From Armatimonadota bacterium (lineage in GTDB: Bacteria > Armatimonadota > UBA5829 > DTJY01): a stretch of 64,000 bases of DNA. Under the pieces are notes generated by a model. The model did not search any database. It saw only the letters and a program-made list of their open reading frames with translations, and was not told where the DNA came from. The position numbers and the translations under genes are program-made. The stretch is from contig JAGONM010000001.1 in assembly GCA_017993055.1 (NCBI GenBank), forward strand, positions 141,199-205,198. The letters are read 5' to 3'. This document shows, piece by piece, positions 42,812 through 52,473 of the stretch. How positions within the stretch are numbered: position 1 is the stretch's first letter; each line of letters opens with the position of its first letter.

Positions 42812-44020
42812 CTATCCTATGCTGCTGACGAGCTTGAATATCGGGCCCATGACCGAGACGGCAATGAAACCGACCACAACGCCCATAAAGACGATGAGCA
42901 GAGGCTCGATCATCGAGGTCAGACCCTTGACGGCGGCATCCACCTCTCGGTCGTAAAAGTCCGAGACCTTGATCAACATCTCGCTGAGGCGGCCGGTCTC
43001 CTCGCCGACGTCAATCATGTGCGTGACCATCGTCGGGAACATCCCGCTGGACGCAAGGGGCGCGCTCACCTTCTGCCCTTCGCGAACGCTGTCCCGAGCG
43101 TTGTCCACCGCTTGCGCGAGGACGGTATTGCCGGCGGTCTCGCCGACGATCTCGAGAGCCCGCATCATCGGAACGCCGCTGCTCACCAGCGTGCCGAATG
43201 TTCGAGAGAACCGCGAGACGGCCATCTTGAGGACAATGTCGCCGACGAGCGGAGCCTTCAGCTTCAGCATGTCAATCTGGTATCGGCCGGCCTTGGTGCG
43301 CCCGTACGCGCGCACGAACAGCACGCCGCCTATGATAAGGCCGAGCGGGATATACCAGTAGGCCTTGAATAGCGCGCTGCCGTCGAAGAGCAGGCGCGTG
43401 GCCGGCGGCATCTCGACGTCCATGCTCACGAAGATCTCCTTGAACTTCGGCAGAACGAACATGAACAGCGCGCAGATCATCAGGACTGAGAAGACCAGGA
43501 CGATGATCGGGTACATCATGGCCGACTTGATCTTGGTGCGTATGTCCATCTCGGTCTCGAGGAAGCCGGCGAGCCTGTCGAGAACGGTATCGAGCACGCC
43601 GCCAAGTTCCGCCGCGCGAATCATGTTGACGTACAGCTTGGAGAAGACGTTCGGGTGCTTGGCGAAGGCATCCGTCAGGCTCATGCCGCTCTTGACGTCT
43701 CGCATAGACTGACTGATCACGGGCTTCAGCACATCGTCCTTCGTCTGGTTCTCCAGGATGTCGAGGCACTTGATGATACTGATGCCGGCGTCAATCATCG
43801 TAGCGAACTGGCGGCTGAACACGACGAGCGTGTTGAGCTTGAGCTTCTTGAACCTGTCGAAGCCGGTGAACCTGGCGCCCGTCCTGGCTTCGCGGATATC
43901 CAGCACGTGATACCGCTGGTCGTGAAGCTTGGAGAGGACCAACTGCTGGTTGTCGGCCTCTATCTTGCCCTTGACGGATCTCCCTGACTGGTCAACCGCC
44001 GTGTATGCAAATGTAGACAT
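42812..44020 (-). CDS. pilC: Type IV pilus inner-membrane platform protein PilC
   Basis: 402 residues of the GspF/PilC family: two repeated cytoplasmic T2SSF domains (FSRQFATMIDAGISIIKCLDIL; FSRTFGTLVSSGVPMMRALEIV) each followed by a membrane segment, and a final segment at LLIVFMGVVVGFIAVSVMGP. It anchors the PilB and PilT motors. The ATG follows GGAAG. It follows pilT by 81 nt. Confidence 0.95.
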   Translation of the reverse strand: MSTFAYTAVDQSGRSVKGKIEADNQQLVLSKLHDQRYHVLDIREARTGARFTGFDRFKKLKLNTLVVFSRQFATMIDAGISIIKCLDILENQTKDDVLKPVISQSMRDVKSGMSLTDAFAKHPNVFSKLYVNMIRAAELGGVLDTVLDRLAGFLETEMDIRTKIKSAMMYPIIVLVFSVLMICALFMFVLPKFKEIFVSMDVEMPPATRLLFDGSALFKAYWYIPLGLIIGGVLFVRAYGRTKAGRYQIDMLKLKAPLVGDIVLKMAVSRFSRTFGTLVSSGVPMMRALEIVGETAGNTVLAQAVDNARDSVREGQKVSAPLASSGMFPTMVTHMIDVGEETGRLSEMLIKVSDFYDREVDAAVKGLTSMIEPLLIVFMGVVVGFIAVSVMGPIFKLVSSIG

Positions 44021-44101
44021 GTCGCTCTTCCCTTCCTGTGTGTCTCCCTCCGGAAGTCGAGGCTCCGTCAGAGCCGCGAACTCCGGAAAGGAAGTCGGTC
44101 A

Positions 44102-45361
44102 TCAACTGCCGTTAAGCAACCTGGTGAAGTTGTCTCTGTCTATGGCCCTGCTGACGGCCTCTTCGTAGCTGATCACGCCGTTCCTGTGAGCGTCGGCGAG
44201 CACGCGATCCATCGCCTGCATGCCGGCTGCTCCTCCGGTCTCGATGGACGAGTATATCTGATAGGTCTTGCCTTCTCTGATTAGGTTCCTGATCGCCGGA
44301 TTGGCCACCATGATCTCGATGGCCGCGTAGCGACCTCCGCCGACTCGCGGAATGAGCTGCTGGGCGACAACGGCTTCGATGGTGTTCGAGAGCTGTACCT
44401 TGATCTGATCCTGCTGGTGCGCCGGGAAGACGTCCACCACCCTGTCAATGGTCTGCGGCGCGTTTCTCGTGTGCAAGGTGCCGAACACGAGGTGGCCGGT
44501 CTCAGCAAGGGTTATCGCGGCCGCGATCGTCTCCAGGTCGCGCATCTCGCCTACCAGTATGACATCCGGGTCCTCGCGCAGTATGGCGCGCAGGGCGTTC
44601 TCGAACGAGTCCGTGTCGGTGTTGAGTTCGCGCTGGTTAACCATGCACTTCCTGTGGTTGTGCAGATACTCGATCGGGTCTTCGATGGTCATTATGTGCC
44701 CGCTGCGCTCGCCGTTGATGTTGTCGATCATCGTCGCGATCGTCGTGGACTTTCCGCTTCCGGTCGGCCCGGTGACCAGGATCAACCCGCTGTGCTTGCG
44801 GGTCAGCTCGCGCAGGATCGGGGGAAGGCCGAGTTCCTCCATCGAGGGAATCTTCGTGGGAATCGCGCGCATTGCGACGCCGATGGAGCCGCGCTGCTTG
44901 TAGACGTTGACCCTGAATCGCCCGGCGTTCTTGACCCCGTAGGAGAAGTCGAGTTCGCGCGTCTTCTCGAACCACTGGATCTGATCGTTGCTCAGAATGT
45001 CGTAGATGAGCCGCTGGGTATCGCGCTGGCCGAGTTCGGCGTAAGGAGTGGCGACGAGATGTCCGTCGCAGCGCACCATCGGCGGCCTGCCGACGGTCAG
45101 GTGGATATCCGAGCTTCCCATCTCGCACCCGAGGCGAAGCAGATCGTCAATGTGCACGTCGGAGACCGGCTTGCCCTTCTGATCCGAAGACTGAGGCTCT
45201 TCGTCAAGCTTGTGCAGAAGGTCAATCTCCCGCATGTTCGGCTCCAGGCGATCGCCTTCGTCGAGCGCGACCGGTCGGCCCAGAAGGTCCGTCTCTTCGG
45301 TTTGCCGCCGGCTCAGGTCGTCCGGGCTTCCGGGCTGGTTCAAGAGGTCAATGTCCTGCAT
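44102..45361 (-). CDS. pilT: Pilus retraction ATPase PilT with N-terminal extension
   Basis: 419 residues. From about residue 68 it is a typical PilT: SDIHLTVGRPP, Walker A GPTGSGKSTT, Asp box IMTIEDPIEYLH, Walker B DVILVGEMRD, His box GTLHTRNA, and AIRNLIREGK near the C-terminus. The extra 67 N-terminal residues are acidic and repeat a short motif (DIDLLNQP, ETDLLGRP, EIDLLHKL, HIDDLLRL). The extension could be a partner-binding linker. ATG after GGGAG. Confidence 0.95.
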   Translation of the reverse strand: MQDIDLLNQPGSPDDLSRRQTEETDLLGRPVALDEGDRLEPNMREIDLLHKLDEEPQSSDQKGKPVSDVHIDDLLRLGCEMGSSDIHLTVGRPPMVRCDGHLVATPYAELGQRDTQRLIYDILSNDQIQWFEKTRELDFSYGVKNAGRFRVNVYKQRGSIGVAMRAIPTKIPSMEELGLPPILRELTRKHSGLILVTGPTGSGKSTTIATMIDNINGERSGHIMTIEDPIEYLHNHRKCMVNQRELNTDTDSFENALRAILREDPDVILVGEMRDLETIAAAITLAETGHLVFGTLHTRNAPQTIDRVVDVFPAHQQDQIKVQLSNTIEAVVAQQLIPRVGGGRYAAIEIMVANPAIRNLIREGKTYQIYSSIETGGAAGMQAMDRVLADAHRNGVISYEEAVSRAIDRDNFTRLLNGS

Positions 45362-45393
45362 CTGGTATTATCTCCCGCTGGTCCGGCTCCTGC

Positions 45394-47118
45394 CTAGCCG
45401 GAATAGATCACCCTCAGCGACTCCTCGAGGGTCGTCATGCCGAGAAGAATCTTCTCCATGGCATCATCTCTGAGCGTCTTCATCCCGGCCTCCACCGCGG
45501 CTTCCTTGAGCGCATACGATGAGGACCTGGCCAGGACTAGATCGCGAATCTTGTCCGTTATGGGCATCAGCTCGTATATGCCGATCCTGCCCTTGTATCC
45601 CGTGCCCTTGCAGTGGTCGCATCCCTTGCCCCGCGAGAAGGTTACCTCGGAGTCCTCCTCGACGTTCATGCCGAGACGCCGGATGGCGTCGCGGGGCGGG
45701 GAATACGTCTCCTTGCACTTCGGGCATATCATCCTGAGGAGTCTCTGGGCCAGCACTCCGATCACCGACGATGCGATCAGGAAGGATTCGACATCCATCT
45801 CCTGAAGCCTGGTGACCGCGCCGGGCGCGTCGTTCGTGTGCAACGTCGAGAGCACCAGGTGGCCGGTGAGGGCCGCCTCGATGGCGATCGTCGCGGTTTC
45901 CTTGTCGCGGATCTCGCCGACCATTATGATGTTCGGGTCCTGGCGCAGCATGGTCCGCAGGCCGCTCGCAAAGGTCATGCCCGCCCGGACGTTGACCTGC
46001 GTCTGGGTGATGCCCGCAAGCTCGTACTCGACCGGGTCTTCGATGGTAAGGATGTTCTTCTCGCCCGAGTTGAGCTTCGAGAGCACCGAGTACAGCGTGG
46101 TTGACTTGCCGCTGCCGGTGGGGCCGGTGACCAGTATTATCCCGTAGCTCCGGCTGATGATTGACTCGAACATGTCCTGGGTGTTGGGAAGCAGACCCAG
46201 CTTGTTCAGACCAATCATGATGGAGCTCTTGTCGAGGACCCTCAGTACGACTTTCTCTCCGTAGACCGACGGCAGAGTGGACACGCGGAAGTCGTACTGC
46301 TTGCCGTCAACCACCGCGCTGATGCGGCCGTCCTGCGGAGCGCGCTTCTCGGCGATGTCCATCTCGGACATGATCTTGATACGAGATATGAGCGACGCCT
46401 GAGCCTTCTTCGGAACCAGCAGGCCGTCGTGCAGTATGCCGTCTATGCGATAGCGCACCTTCAGCGACGTCTTCCCGGGCTCGAGGTGGATGTCGCTGCA
46501 CTTGTCCTGTATCCCTCGGGTCAGTATGAGGTTGCACAGCCGTATGACCGGGGCTTCTTCGCTGAGCTCGCGAAGCTCCTCGATGCTGACCTCGTCCTCC
46601 TGGCTCTCGTCGTCGCCTTCGGTCAGGGCGATGTCGGCGGTCTCGATGTTGTCAATGAGTTCGTTGACGGCCTCTATTGACTGGCTGCCGCCGTAGAAGT
46701 GGCTGATCGCGCCGAGGATATCCTCTTCGGTAGCGATGACCGGCTCGACATCCAGTCCGGTGATAAGGCGGATCTCATCAATGGCGAAGATATCGAGCGG
46801 GTTCTTCATCGCCACGGTGATGTGGCCGTTGGACCTGCCGACCGGGACGGCCTTGTACCTGCGCGCAATCTCCTGGGAGACGCACTTGACGGCCTCCTCC
46901 TCGATCGGGTGGTCGGTCAAGTCGAGGTACTGGACGCCCCAGTGCGTACCGAGACACCGCGCCCGGTCTCTCTCGTTGATCAGGCCCATCCCGACGAGCA
47001 CGTCGCCGACAGTCTCCCCGGTACCAAGCTGGCGTTGCTTGTCCAGAGCCTGGCCGAGTTGATCCTCGTTGATCAGGCCCGCTTCTACGAATATGTCGCC
47101 GATCGGCTTCTTCTGCAT
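45394..47118 (-). CDS. pilB: Pilus extension ATPase PilB with MshEN-like N-terminus
   Basis: 574 residues. The N-terminus has two MshEN-type repeats (IGDIFVEAGLINEDQLGQAL and VGDVLVGMGLINERDRA), a module that binds c-di-GMP in MshE and related ATPases. The GspE core follows: Walker A GPTGSGKSTT, ILTIEDPVEYEL, MVGEIRDKETA, STLHTNDA, and the zinc-binding CPKC/CDHC pairs. It powers pilus extension. The downstream sigma-GGDEF gene strengthens the case for c-di-GMP control. Confidence 0.95.
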   Translation of the reverse strand: MQKKPIGDIFVEAGLINEDQLGQALDKQRQLGTGETVGDVLVGMGLINERDRARCLGTHWGVQYLDLTDHPIEEEAVKCVSQEIARRYKAVPVGRSNGHITVAMKNPLDIFAIDEIRLITGLDVEPVIATEEDILGAISHFYGGSQSIEAVNELIDNIETADIALTEGDDESQEDEVSIEELRELSEEAPVIRLCNLILTRGIQDKCSDIHLEPGKTSLKVRYRIDGILHDGLLVPKKAQASLISRIKIMSEMDIAEKRAPQDGRISAVVDGKQYDFRVSTLPSVYGEKVVLRVLDKSSIMIGLNKLGLLPNTQDMFESIISRSYGIILVTGPTGSGKSTTLYSVLSKLNSGEKNILTIEDPVEYELAGITQTQVNVRAGMTFASGLRTMLRQDPNIIMVGEIRDKETATIAIEAALTGHLVLSTLHTNDAPGAVTRLQEMDVESFLIASSVIGVLAQRLLRMICPKCKETYSPPRDAIRRLGMNVEEDSEVTFSRGKGCDHCKGTGYKGRIGIYELMPITDKIRDLVLARSSSYALKEAAVEAGMKTLRDDAMEKILLGMTTLEESLRVIYSG

Positions 47119-47145
47119 CTGCGATCCCGGTTAGTCTGAGATGAA

Positions 47146-47171
47146 TCGAGGGCGGGCGGACCCGCCCTCGA
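47146..47171. terminator. Hairpin between pilQ and pilB
   Basis: TCGAGGGCGGG pairs with CCCGCCCTCGA around CGGA; no T-tract. Probably an mRNA processing or stability element within the operon. Confidence 0.5.
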
Positions 47172-47215
47172 TACCGTCACACGATCCCGTCCGACTACAA
47201 GCCGGACTTCCACTA

Positions 47216-49345
47216 TTACTGGGCGTCGTCGGCGAGAATCCTCGGAGTGATGAACATCATGATCTCCGAGTGGTTCTTCGACTTGCTCTTTGTCCTGAAC
47301 AGGTTGCCTATCAGCGGAAGGTCGCTCAGGATCGGAATCCCCGACATGATCTGCCGCTCCTCGTCGCTGATGAGGCCGCCGATCACTATGGTCTCGCCGT
47401 CCTTCACTCGGACGGTGGTGTCAATGTACCTGCGGGAGATCTCAGGCAGGGTGATGCCGAGTTCGCCTATCGTGAGGCCGTCACCGACTGGGGAACTGAC
47501 CTCCGGATGCAGGTCCATCGTGATGAAGCCGTCCGAACTGACGCGGCTGACCGAGTGAAGCTGGACGCCGATCCGGGCGGTCTCCGTAGTCACGTTGATG
47601 CCGGTAGGCGTCTGCTGGATGTTCACGACGTACTTCAGTTCCTTGCCGATGAAGATGCTGGCAGGCTTGCCGTCGAGCGCGGAGATGCTCGGATTGGCAA
47701 GCACCTTGGCCTTCTCGTCCCTGACCATGGCATTCAGCGTGGCCAGGATATTGAGCGGCGAACGCTGGAAGCGGCCGAGCATGATGCCGGTCGCGGAGCC
47801 GGTCTCGTCCCTGTGCAGTTCGCTGAAACCGGTGGTGCTGTTGCTCACACCAGTATTCCAGTTCCAGTCAATGCCCAGATCCTTCGAGTCGTCATTGTAG
47901 ATGTCCAGGACTTTCGCTTCGATGACGATCTGCGGCTGACGGACGTCAACCTTCGACAGGAACTCCTTGGCGTTCCCGATCTCGGCCGAAGAGCCTCGCA
48001 GGAGCAGTGTCTTCGGAGGCGCGATTATCTTCTGGTCTCCGGAGGAGCCGCTCGAACCCTCGGACCCATTGCCGAGAGACAGGGCCTTGGGGCTCTCCAG
48101 GTTGAAGCCCTGGTTCGGGCCGATCGTCACCCTGAGTCCCGGCACGAAATCCGCAACGGCGTTCGCAAGCTCATTGATGTCGGCGTATTTGACCTGGTAG
48201 ACATCCATGTCGGTTGACGCGGCCCTGGCCTCGAGCGAGTTCTCGACCATCGCGACCAGGTTCCTCGCCGACTGGACCTGATCGGCCGTGCCGCTCAGGA
48301 CCATCATGTTCGTACCGCTCGGAATGCCCTTCTTGTCGTCGGCCACGGCGGTGCTCGTCACCTCCATGCCCTTGTACTGGGCCGCGAGCATCTTGCTGAG
48401 CTGGACAGGATCAGAGTGGCGGACCATCGCCACTTCCGCGACGCGGGCGGCATCCGCGGATGCGGCGCCCGAGACGAGCGAGTTCAGGTTGTCGGGAGTG
48501 CCGACAACGTACGTGTCGTCCACCTTCTGGAACTTGTATCCGCTGAGGTTGGTCACGAGTTTGAGGGCGTCCTCGACGGTGACGTTGTTGAGCGCAACCG
48601 TCACCTGGCCCTTGACGTCGGTGCTGGCTACGACGTTTGTATTGCTCTGCAGAGAGAGAGCCTTGAGCACGTCATGGATGTCCGAGCCGACGAAGTCCAG
48701 GCTGATGCGGTTCTCCGAAGAGACCGCGGGAGCAGCGGTCACAACCGCCGACCGCACAACCACCGGCTGAGCGCTGGCGATCATTACCGGTTTCGCCGCC
48801 TCGACGACGGGCGGCGCCTCGGGGGCGCATGTTTCCTGCGATCCCCGGACGGCAACCGCGGGTTCGACCACCTCCGGCATCGGATGGGCGGACGCCGGCT
48901 GGGTTACTCGCTTGCGGACGACGATGGTGGCCTGGCGCTTGTCGCCGGAGTAGCGAATGCTGTACGGCCGCTTGCTGTCAACCTCTACGGCTACGCGCGC
49001 CATCGGCGGGCTCGGCCGATACCACACGCATCTGACTGTCCCGATATCGCCGGAGTTGATCTTCACGGTCTTGCCCTGGTCTGAGGCCAGGTAGCCCTTC
49101 ACATTGAAGACCAGGTGCTTCGACAACTGCTCCGCGGCGATCGAGAGCGGACCGTTCGCCGTCAACGTTATCTGCACGTCGGCGTCGGAGCCGGTCACCG
49201 TCACCTGGCTGATCGTCTGGCGAGCGTCGGCGCAGACCGAGCAGACCAGCACGAGCAGCACGGTGAGAGCGATGAGGATTCGACCGCCGGGAAACGCTGA
49301 TCCGGCGGACACTGAGATCTGCTTACTGTGCCCCTTTGTTAGCAT
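47216..49345 (-). CDS. pilQ: Outer-membrane secretin PilQ
   Basis: 709 residues: a signal segment (ILIALTVLLVLVCSVCADA), an AMIN domain (ISQVTVTGSDADVQITL) that binds peptidoglycan, N0/STN (ISLDFVGSDIHDVLKALSLQS) and N1 domains, and a secretin pore with VLANPSISALDGKPASIFIG and the final VPILSDLPLIGNLF-like motif. It forms the pilus exit channel, showing the organism has an outer membrane. The ATG at 49345 follows AGGAGG and lies inside the end of pilP. Confidence 0.94.
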   Translation of the reverse strand: MLTKGHSKQISVSAGSAFPGGRILIALTVLLVLVCSVCADARQTISQVTVTGSDADVQITLTANGPLSIAAEQLSKHLVFNVKGYLASDQGKTVKINSGDIGTVRCVWYRPSPPMARVAVEVDSKRPYSIRYSGDKRQATIVVRKRVTQPASAHPMPEVVEPAVAVRGSQETCAPEAPPVVEAAKPVMIASAQPVVVRSAVVTAAPAVSSENRISLDFVGSDIHDVLKALSLQSNTNVVASTDVKGQVTVALNNVTVEDALKLVTNLSGYKFQKVDDTYVVGTPDNLNSLVSGAASADAARVAEVAMVRHSDPVQLSKMLAAQYKGMEVTSTAVADDKKGIPSGTNMMVLSGTADQVQSARNLVAMVENSLEARAASTDMDVYQVKYADINELANAVADFVPGLRVTIGPNQGFNLESPKALSLGNGSEGSSGSSGDQKIIAPPKTLLLRGSSAEIGNAKEFLSKVDVRQPQIVIEAKVLDIYNDDSKDLGIDWNWNTGVSNSTTGFSELHRDETGSATGIMLGRFQRSPLNILATLNAMVRDEKAKVLANPSISALDGKPASIFIGKELKYVVNIQQTPTGINVTTETARIGVQLHSVSRVSSDGFITMDLHPEVSSPVGDGLTIGELGITLPEISRRYIDTTVRVKDGETIVIGGLISDEERQIMSGIPILSDLPLIGNLFRTKSKSKNHSEIMMFITPRILADDAQ

Positions 49346-49967
49346 CACTACCTCCTAATGGCAAAAGGAATGGCTTGTTCTTGTAACTCATACTGACTAC
49401 ATTTCGGGCGACGTGCACCACCCGATACCTGCCGTCAATGACCTGGCCCTCGCGGACGATGTACCGGGCGTTGTCGGGCCCGCGGATGATGGCCACGTTG
49501 ATCGAGCCCTGGATGACTCCGGTCAAGGAGAACATCTGCCTGGGGTCCGGCTCCTGCTCGAGCGGCGACGACTCACCGTTCCTCGTGACAGTGATCTGCC
49601 TGGATAGATCCAGCGGCTTCAGCCCGTTCAGACCCGGCAGAGTACCGGCGTTCATCTTCGACAGGTTCAGTGACTGCATCTTTGGCGCCGCGACTGCGCT
49701 TTCCCCGATCTGCGGTATGAACGGATCGCGCGCCGCGGAGACTCCGCCCCCGAGGTCCGCGGCGACAGTGACGGGCTCGGTCACGACCGCGGCCGGCGGC
49801 TTGGCGGCGTCCGTGCGCGCGTCCGACGTCTTCGCCGCCGGTTCCGTCTGCCTGGTCTGGGCATGCGTGCCCGACCCGACTATCCTGATGACGGCATATC
49901 CGAGGACGAAGACGATCAGGCAGCCCAGGACGATCAGCTGTTTCTTTTGTTCTTCGGCGATTTTCAT
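49323..49967 (-). CDS. pilP: PilP-like pilus assembly lipoprotein/periplasmic protein
   Basis: 214 residues: one N-terminal membrane segment (LIVLGCLIVFVLGYAVIRIV), a Pro/Ala-rich linker, then a PilP-type beta domain (ARDPFIP; FSLTGVIQGSINVAIIRGPDN; YIVREGQVIDGRYRVVHV). It links PilNO to the secretin. It lacks the usual lipobox, so it may be anchored by the membrane segment. ATG overlaps the pilO stop (ATGA), and the 3' end overlaps pilQ by 23 nt. Confidence 0.85.
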   Translation of the reverse strand: MKIAEEQKKQLIVLGCLIVFVLGYAVIRIVGSGTHAQTRQTEPAAKTSDARTDAAKPPAAVVTEPVTVAADLGGGVSAARDPFIPQIGESAVAAPKMQSLNLSKMNAGTLPGLNGLKPLDLSRQITVTRNGESSPLEQEPDPRQMFSLTGVIQGSINVAIIRGPDNARYIVREGQVIDGRYRVVHVARNVVSMSYKNKPFLLPLGGSDANKGAQ

Positions 49968-50662
49968 CCCTTATCTCCGTCTTCCGCTGCGGCGACCAAC
50001 CTGGAGCGCTCCGCCGTCTTACCGACCGGAACGGACTCCTTGAGGATGAACGCCGTAGCATTCACTTTGATCGACAGCTCGGGCGAGGCGAGCGTCACCG
50101 TCCGGCCCTCCGGACTGATCTGGATGTCGTTGACCGCTACGATCTTCGGGAACGAAGTGATCTGTTGCATGAACTTCAGGGCATCCCAGTACTTGCCCTT
50201 CAGCTCGATGCTGATCTCCAACTCGTCGTAGGGCTTCGGCGGCGGCGCCTTGGCCACCCTGTCCTTGTCGCCCTTCTTGTCGTCGTCTACCGCCTTGGAC
50301 ACCACGGGGGCGGGTTTGTCGTCGGACCGCTTCGGCCTGACGCCTACCACCTGCAGGTTGTTCCTCTTGCCCAGCGCCTCTATCTGGCGCAGGAAAGTGG
50401 GAACGTACACCTTGCTGGATACGCCCTGCTCCAGGAAACTGAGCTTCTGCTTGGCGTCCAGAAACTCCTGGCGAGCGACCGGCAGGCGGGCGGCGATCTC
50501 CTGGCTGCGGTCGAGCTTGTCTTTCTTCTGCCGGTACTCATCCTGCACGGTTTTGAGGTTGCCGGACCTGTTGACGTAGAGCAGTGCGAAAACAGCCAGG
50601 ACCAACACCGCGCAGCAGGCCAGGATCACGAGGGTCCGTTTCAAGGCACTACTTGCTCCCAT
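49964..50662 (-). CDS. pilO: PilO-like pilus alignment protein
   Basis: 232 residues: a cytoplasmic stub, one membrane segment (TLVILACCAVLVLAVFALLYV), a coiled coil, and a ferredoxin-like periplasmic domain with YVPTFLRQIEALGKRNNL and ELEISIELKGKYWDALKFMQQIT. A charged Lys/Asp-rich insert splits this domain. The ATG at 50662 follows AGGAGG; a GTG at 50686 overlaps that site. Confidence 0.88.
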   Translation of the reverse strand: MGASSALKRTLVILACCAVLVLAVFALLYVNRSGNLKTVQDEYRQKKDKLDRSQEIAARLPVARQEFLDAKQKLSFLEQGVSSKVYVPTFLRQIEALGKRNNLQVVGVRPKRSDDKPAPVVSKAVDDDKKGDKDRVAKAPPPKPYDELEISIELKGKYWDALKFMQQITSFPKIVAVNDIQISPEGRTVTLASPELSIKVNATAFILKESVPVGKTAERSRLVAAAEDGDKG

Positions 50663-51275
50663 TTGGACTTCCCCCTCCTTTCGCACTGAGGTTCTTCAGC
50701 AGCGCACTGATCTCGAACTCCACGAGATTGAGATCGTCTCTGGACGTCTGTTGAGTGAAGTTGAGATCAACCGCATCGAACTCCGGCCACCTGTTCAGCC
50801 TGAGCATCGCCTCGCCGACCATCATCTGGCTCGACGACGTTCCCCTCATCTTGACACTGACCTTGGGGGCCGGCGGCGGACCCGCCGATTTCGACGAGGC
50901 GCGCGACTCCTGAGTACTGGTGCTGACGCTGGTCAGCCATGTGTTCGCGGGCATGCTTCGGCTCACGTTCTGCATCACGTTGTGCCAGAGGAGCGTCTTC
51001 TCCCTGGAATCGGCCAGCAGTTCGAGCCGAGGCTCCAGTTTCTTCGCTTCGGACTCGTACTGCGCGATCTGGTCAACAACCGGCTGCAGATGCGCGAGTT
51101 CCGCATCGAGCTTACTGGTGGCTCTGTCTATCGCATAGATTCGGGCGGTCATGAAGCTCATGACGCCGAAACCCGCTACCATTATGCAGAGCAGAGCCAG
51201 GGCGGCCACCCTTACGTGTCGCTCCAGCTTCTTTCGTTCAGCTCGACGACTGGCGATCATGTTGATCGAAGGCAT
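50649..51275 (-). CDS. pilN: PilN-like pilus alignment protein
   Basis: 208 residues beginning MPSINMIASRRAERKK, close to the conserved INLLP-type PilM-binding N-terminus, then one membrane segment and a coiled coil, followed by a beta domain (NTWLTSVSTST; VSVKMRGTSSSQMMVGEAML). It partners PilO and recruits PilM. It overlaps pilO by 14 nt. Confidence 0.88.
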   Translation of the reverse strand: MPSINMIASRRAERKKLERHVRVAALALLCIMVAGFGVMSFMTARIYAIDRATSKLDAELAHLQPVVDQIAQYESEAKKLEPRLELLADSREKTLLWHNVMQNVSRSMPANTWLTSVSTSTQESRASSKSAGPPPAPKVSVKMRGTSSSQMMVGEAMLRLNRWPEFDAVDLNFTQQTSRDDLNLVEFEISALLKNLSAKGGGSPNGSK

Positions 51276-51348
51276 AGCGTATCATCCCTTTCGTGTCCCA
51301 ACTCAGCGAGACCGCTTACCCGGTAAGCCTCGCCGGACGTTAGCGGAA

Positions 51349-52467
51349 TCAGGCGGCGGAAGCCAGCGTGGCGGCCGGCATCTCCTTTAGCGCCAAGCCT
51401 ATTCCGACGGCAAACAGAGTCACATCGTCCTCGCAGAGGCCGTCCCGACCGGACGAGAAATCGTACATGCCCGACAGCGCAGTCGAGCCGACGGCGACAT
51501 TCGCGTTCAGGCGGCTCTTGGTGTACTCAACGAGCCCCTTCATGCGCGCGGTCCCGCCGCTGAGCATCAGAGTGTCAACAACCGTGTCGGCTCCCTCCGG
51601 AAGCTGCGACTGATAGTAGTTGATCGAGCGCCGGATCTCCCTGAGCAGTTCGTCAACCATCGGCTGGACGGCCCTGAGCAACTGGGAATCCGCGGCCTCG
51701 GGGAGTACTTCGATGGAATCCTTGAGATCCACCCCGAACTTCATCTCCTCGGCTTCGACGTCCGTGCATCCTACGGCGTTGCGGATAGCTGCGGTCAGAT
51801 TGTTTCCGGCTATCGGGATGTGGCGGGTCAGGGCGAGGCCGCCGTTGGAGATGATGTTGATCTCGGTGTGGCTTGCGCCCATGTCGAGCAGCGCGACGGT
51901 GCCGTCCGCCGGCACGCCGGAGTCCGGGCGGCTCTGCAATGCGCGGAGAAGGGCAAACGCCTCGACATCCACCGACAGCGGTTCGAGGCCTGCCTCTTCG
52001 AGCACAGCCACCTTGCCCTCCACCATCGGTCGGGGCGCGGCCACGAGGACCACGTTCACCTGGCCCTCCTCATCCGCATCGCCGAGGATGTCGAACTCCA
52101 CGACGCTTTCGTCTATCGAGGACGAGATGAACTTGCCTGCCTCGAATCGGATTGACTTCCGAAGGGCATCCTCGCTCATCTTCGGGAGACTGACATGCCG
52201 GACGATCACGCCCGGCCCCGCGATGGCCGCCGTCGCCGCGGATGCCTTGATGCCTGCGGACCGCATGGCGAACTGTATCGCGTCAGCGACTTCCGGCACG
52301 CTGACGACCACTCCCTCCTTCACGGAGTTCGGCGGCGTCGGGCACACGGCGATGTTCGATATTCGCGGGCCGTGCCTGGTCGGTTCGATGCAGACGAGCT
52401 TGATGCTGCTGCTGCCGATGTCAACACCGACCACGCTTTCCTTTGAGAGCAGCTGAGAGAATATCAC
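51349..52467 (-). CDS. pilM: Actin-like pilus assembly ATPase PilM
   Basis: 372 residues of the FtsA/PilM fold: VVGVDIGSSSIKLVCIE (phosphate 1), VALLDMGASHTEINII (phosphate 2) and LMLSGGTARMKGL (adenosine motif). It forms the cytoplasmic ring that binds PilN. GTG at 52467 is chosen because GGAGG lies 7 nt upstream; the GTG at 52473 is too close to that site. First gene of pilMNOPQ-BTC-sigma. Confidence 0.94.
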   Translation of the reverse strand: MIFSQLLSKESVVGVDIGSSSIKLVCIEPTRHGPRISNIAVCPTPPNSVKEGVVVSVPEVADAIQFAMRSAGIKASAATAAIAGPGVIVRHVSLPKMSEDALRKSIRFEAGKFISSSIDESVVEFDILGDADEEGQVNVVLVAAPRPMVEGKVAVLEEAGLEPLSVDVEAFALLRALQSRPDSGVPADGTVALLDMGASHTEINIISNGGLALTRHIPIAGNNLTAAIRNAVGCTDVEAEEMKFGVDLKDSIEVLPEAADSQLLRAVQPMVDELLREIRRSINYYQSQLPEGADTVVDTLMLSGGTARMKGLVEYTKSRLNANVAVGSTALSGMYDFSSGRDGLCEDDVTLFAVGIGLALKEMPAATLASAA

Positions 52468-52473
52468 AAGCAC

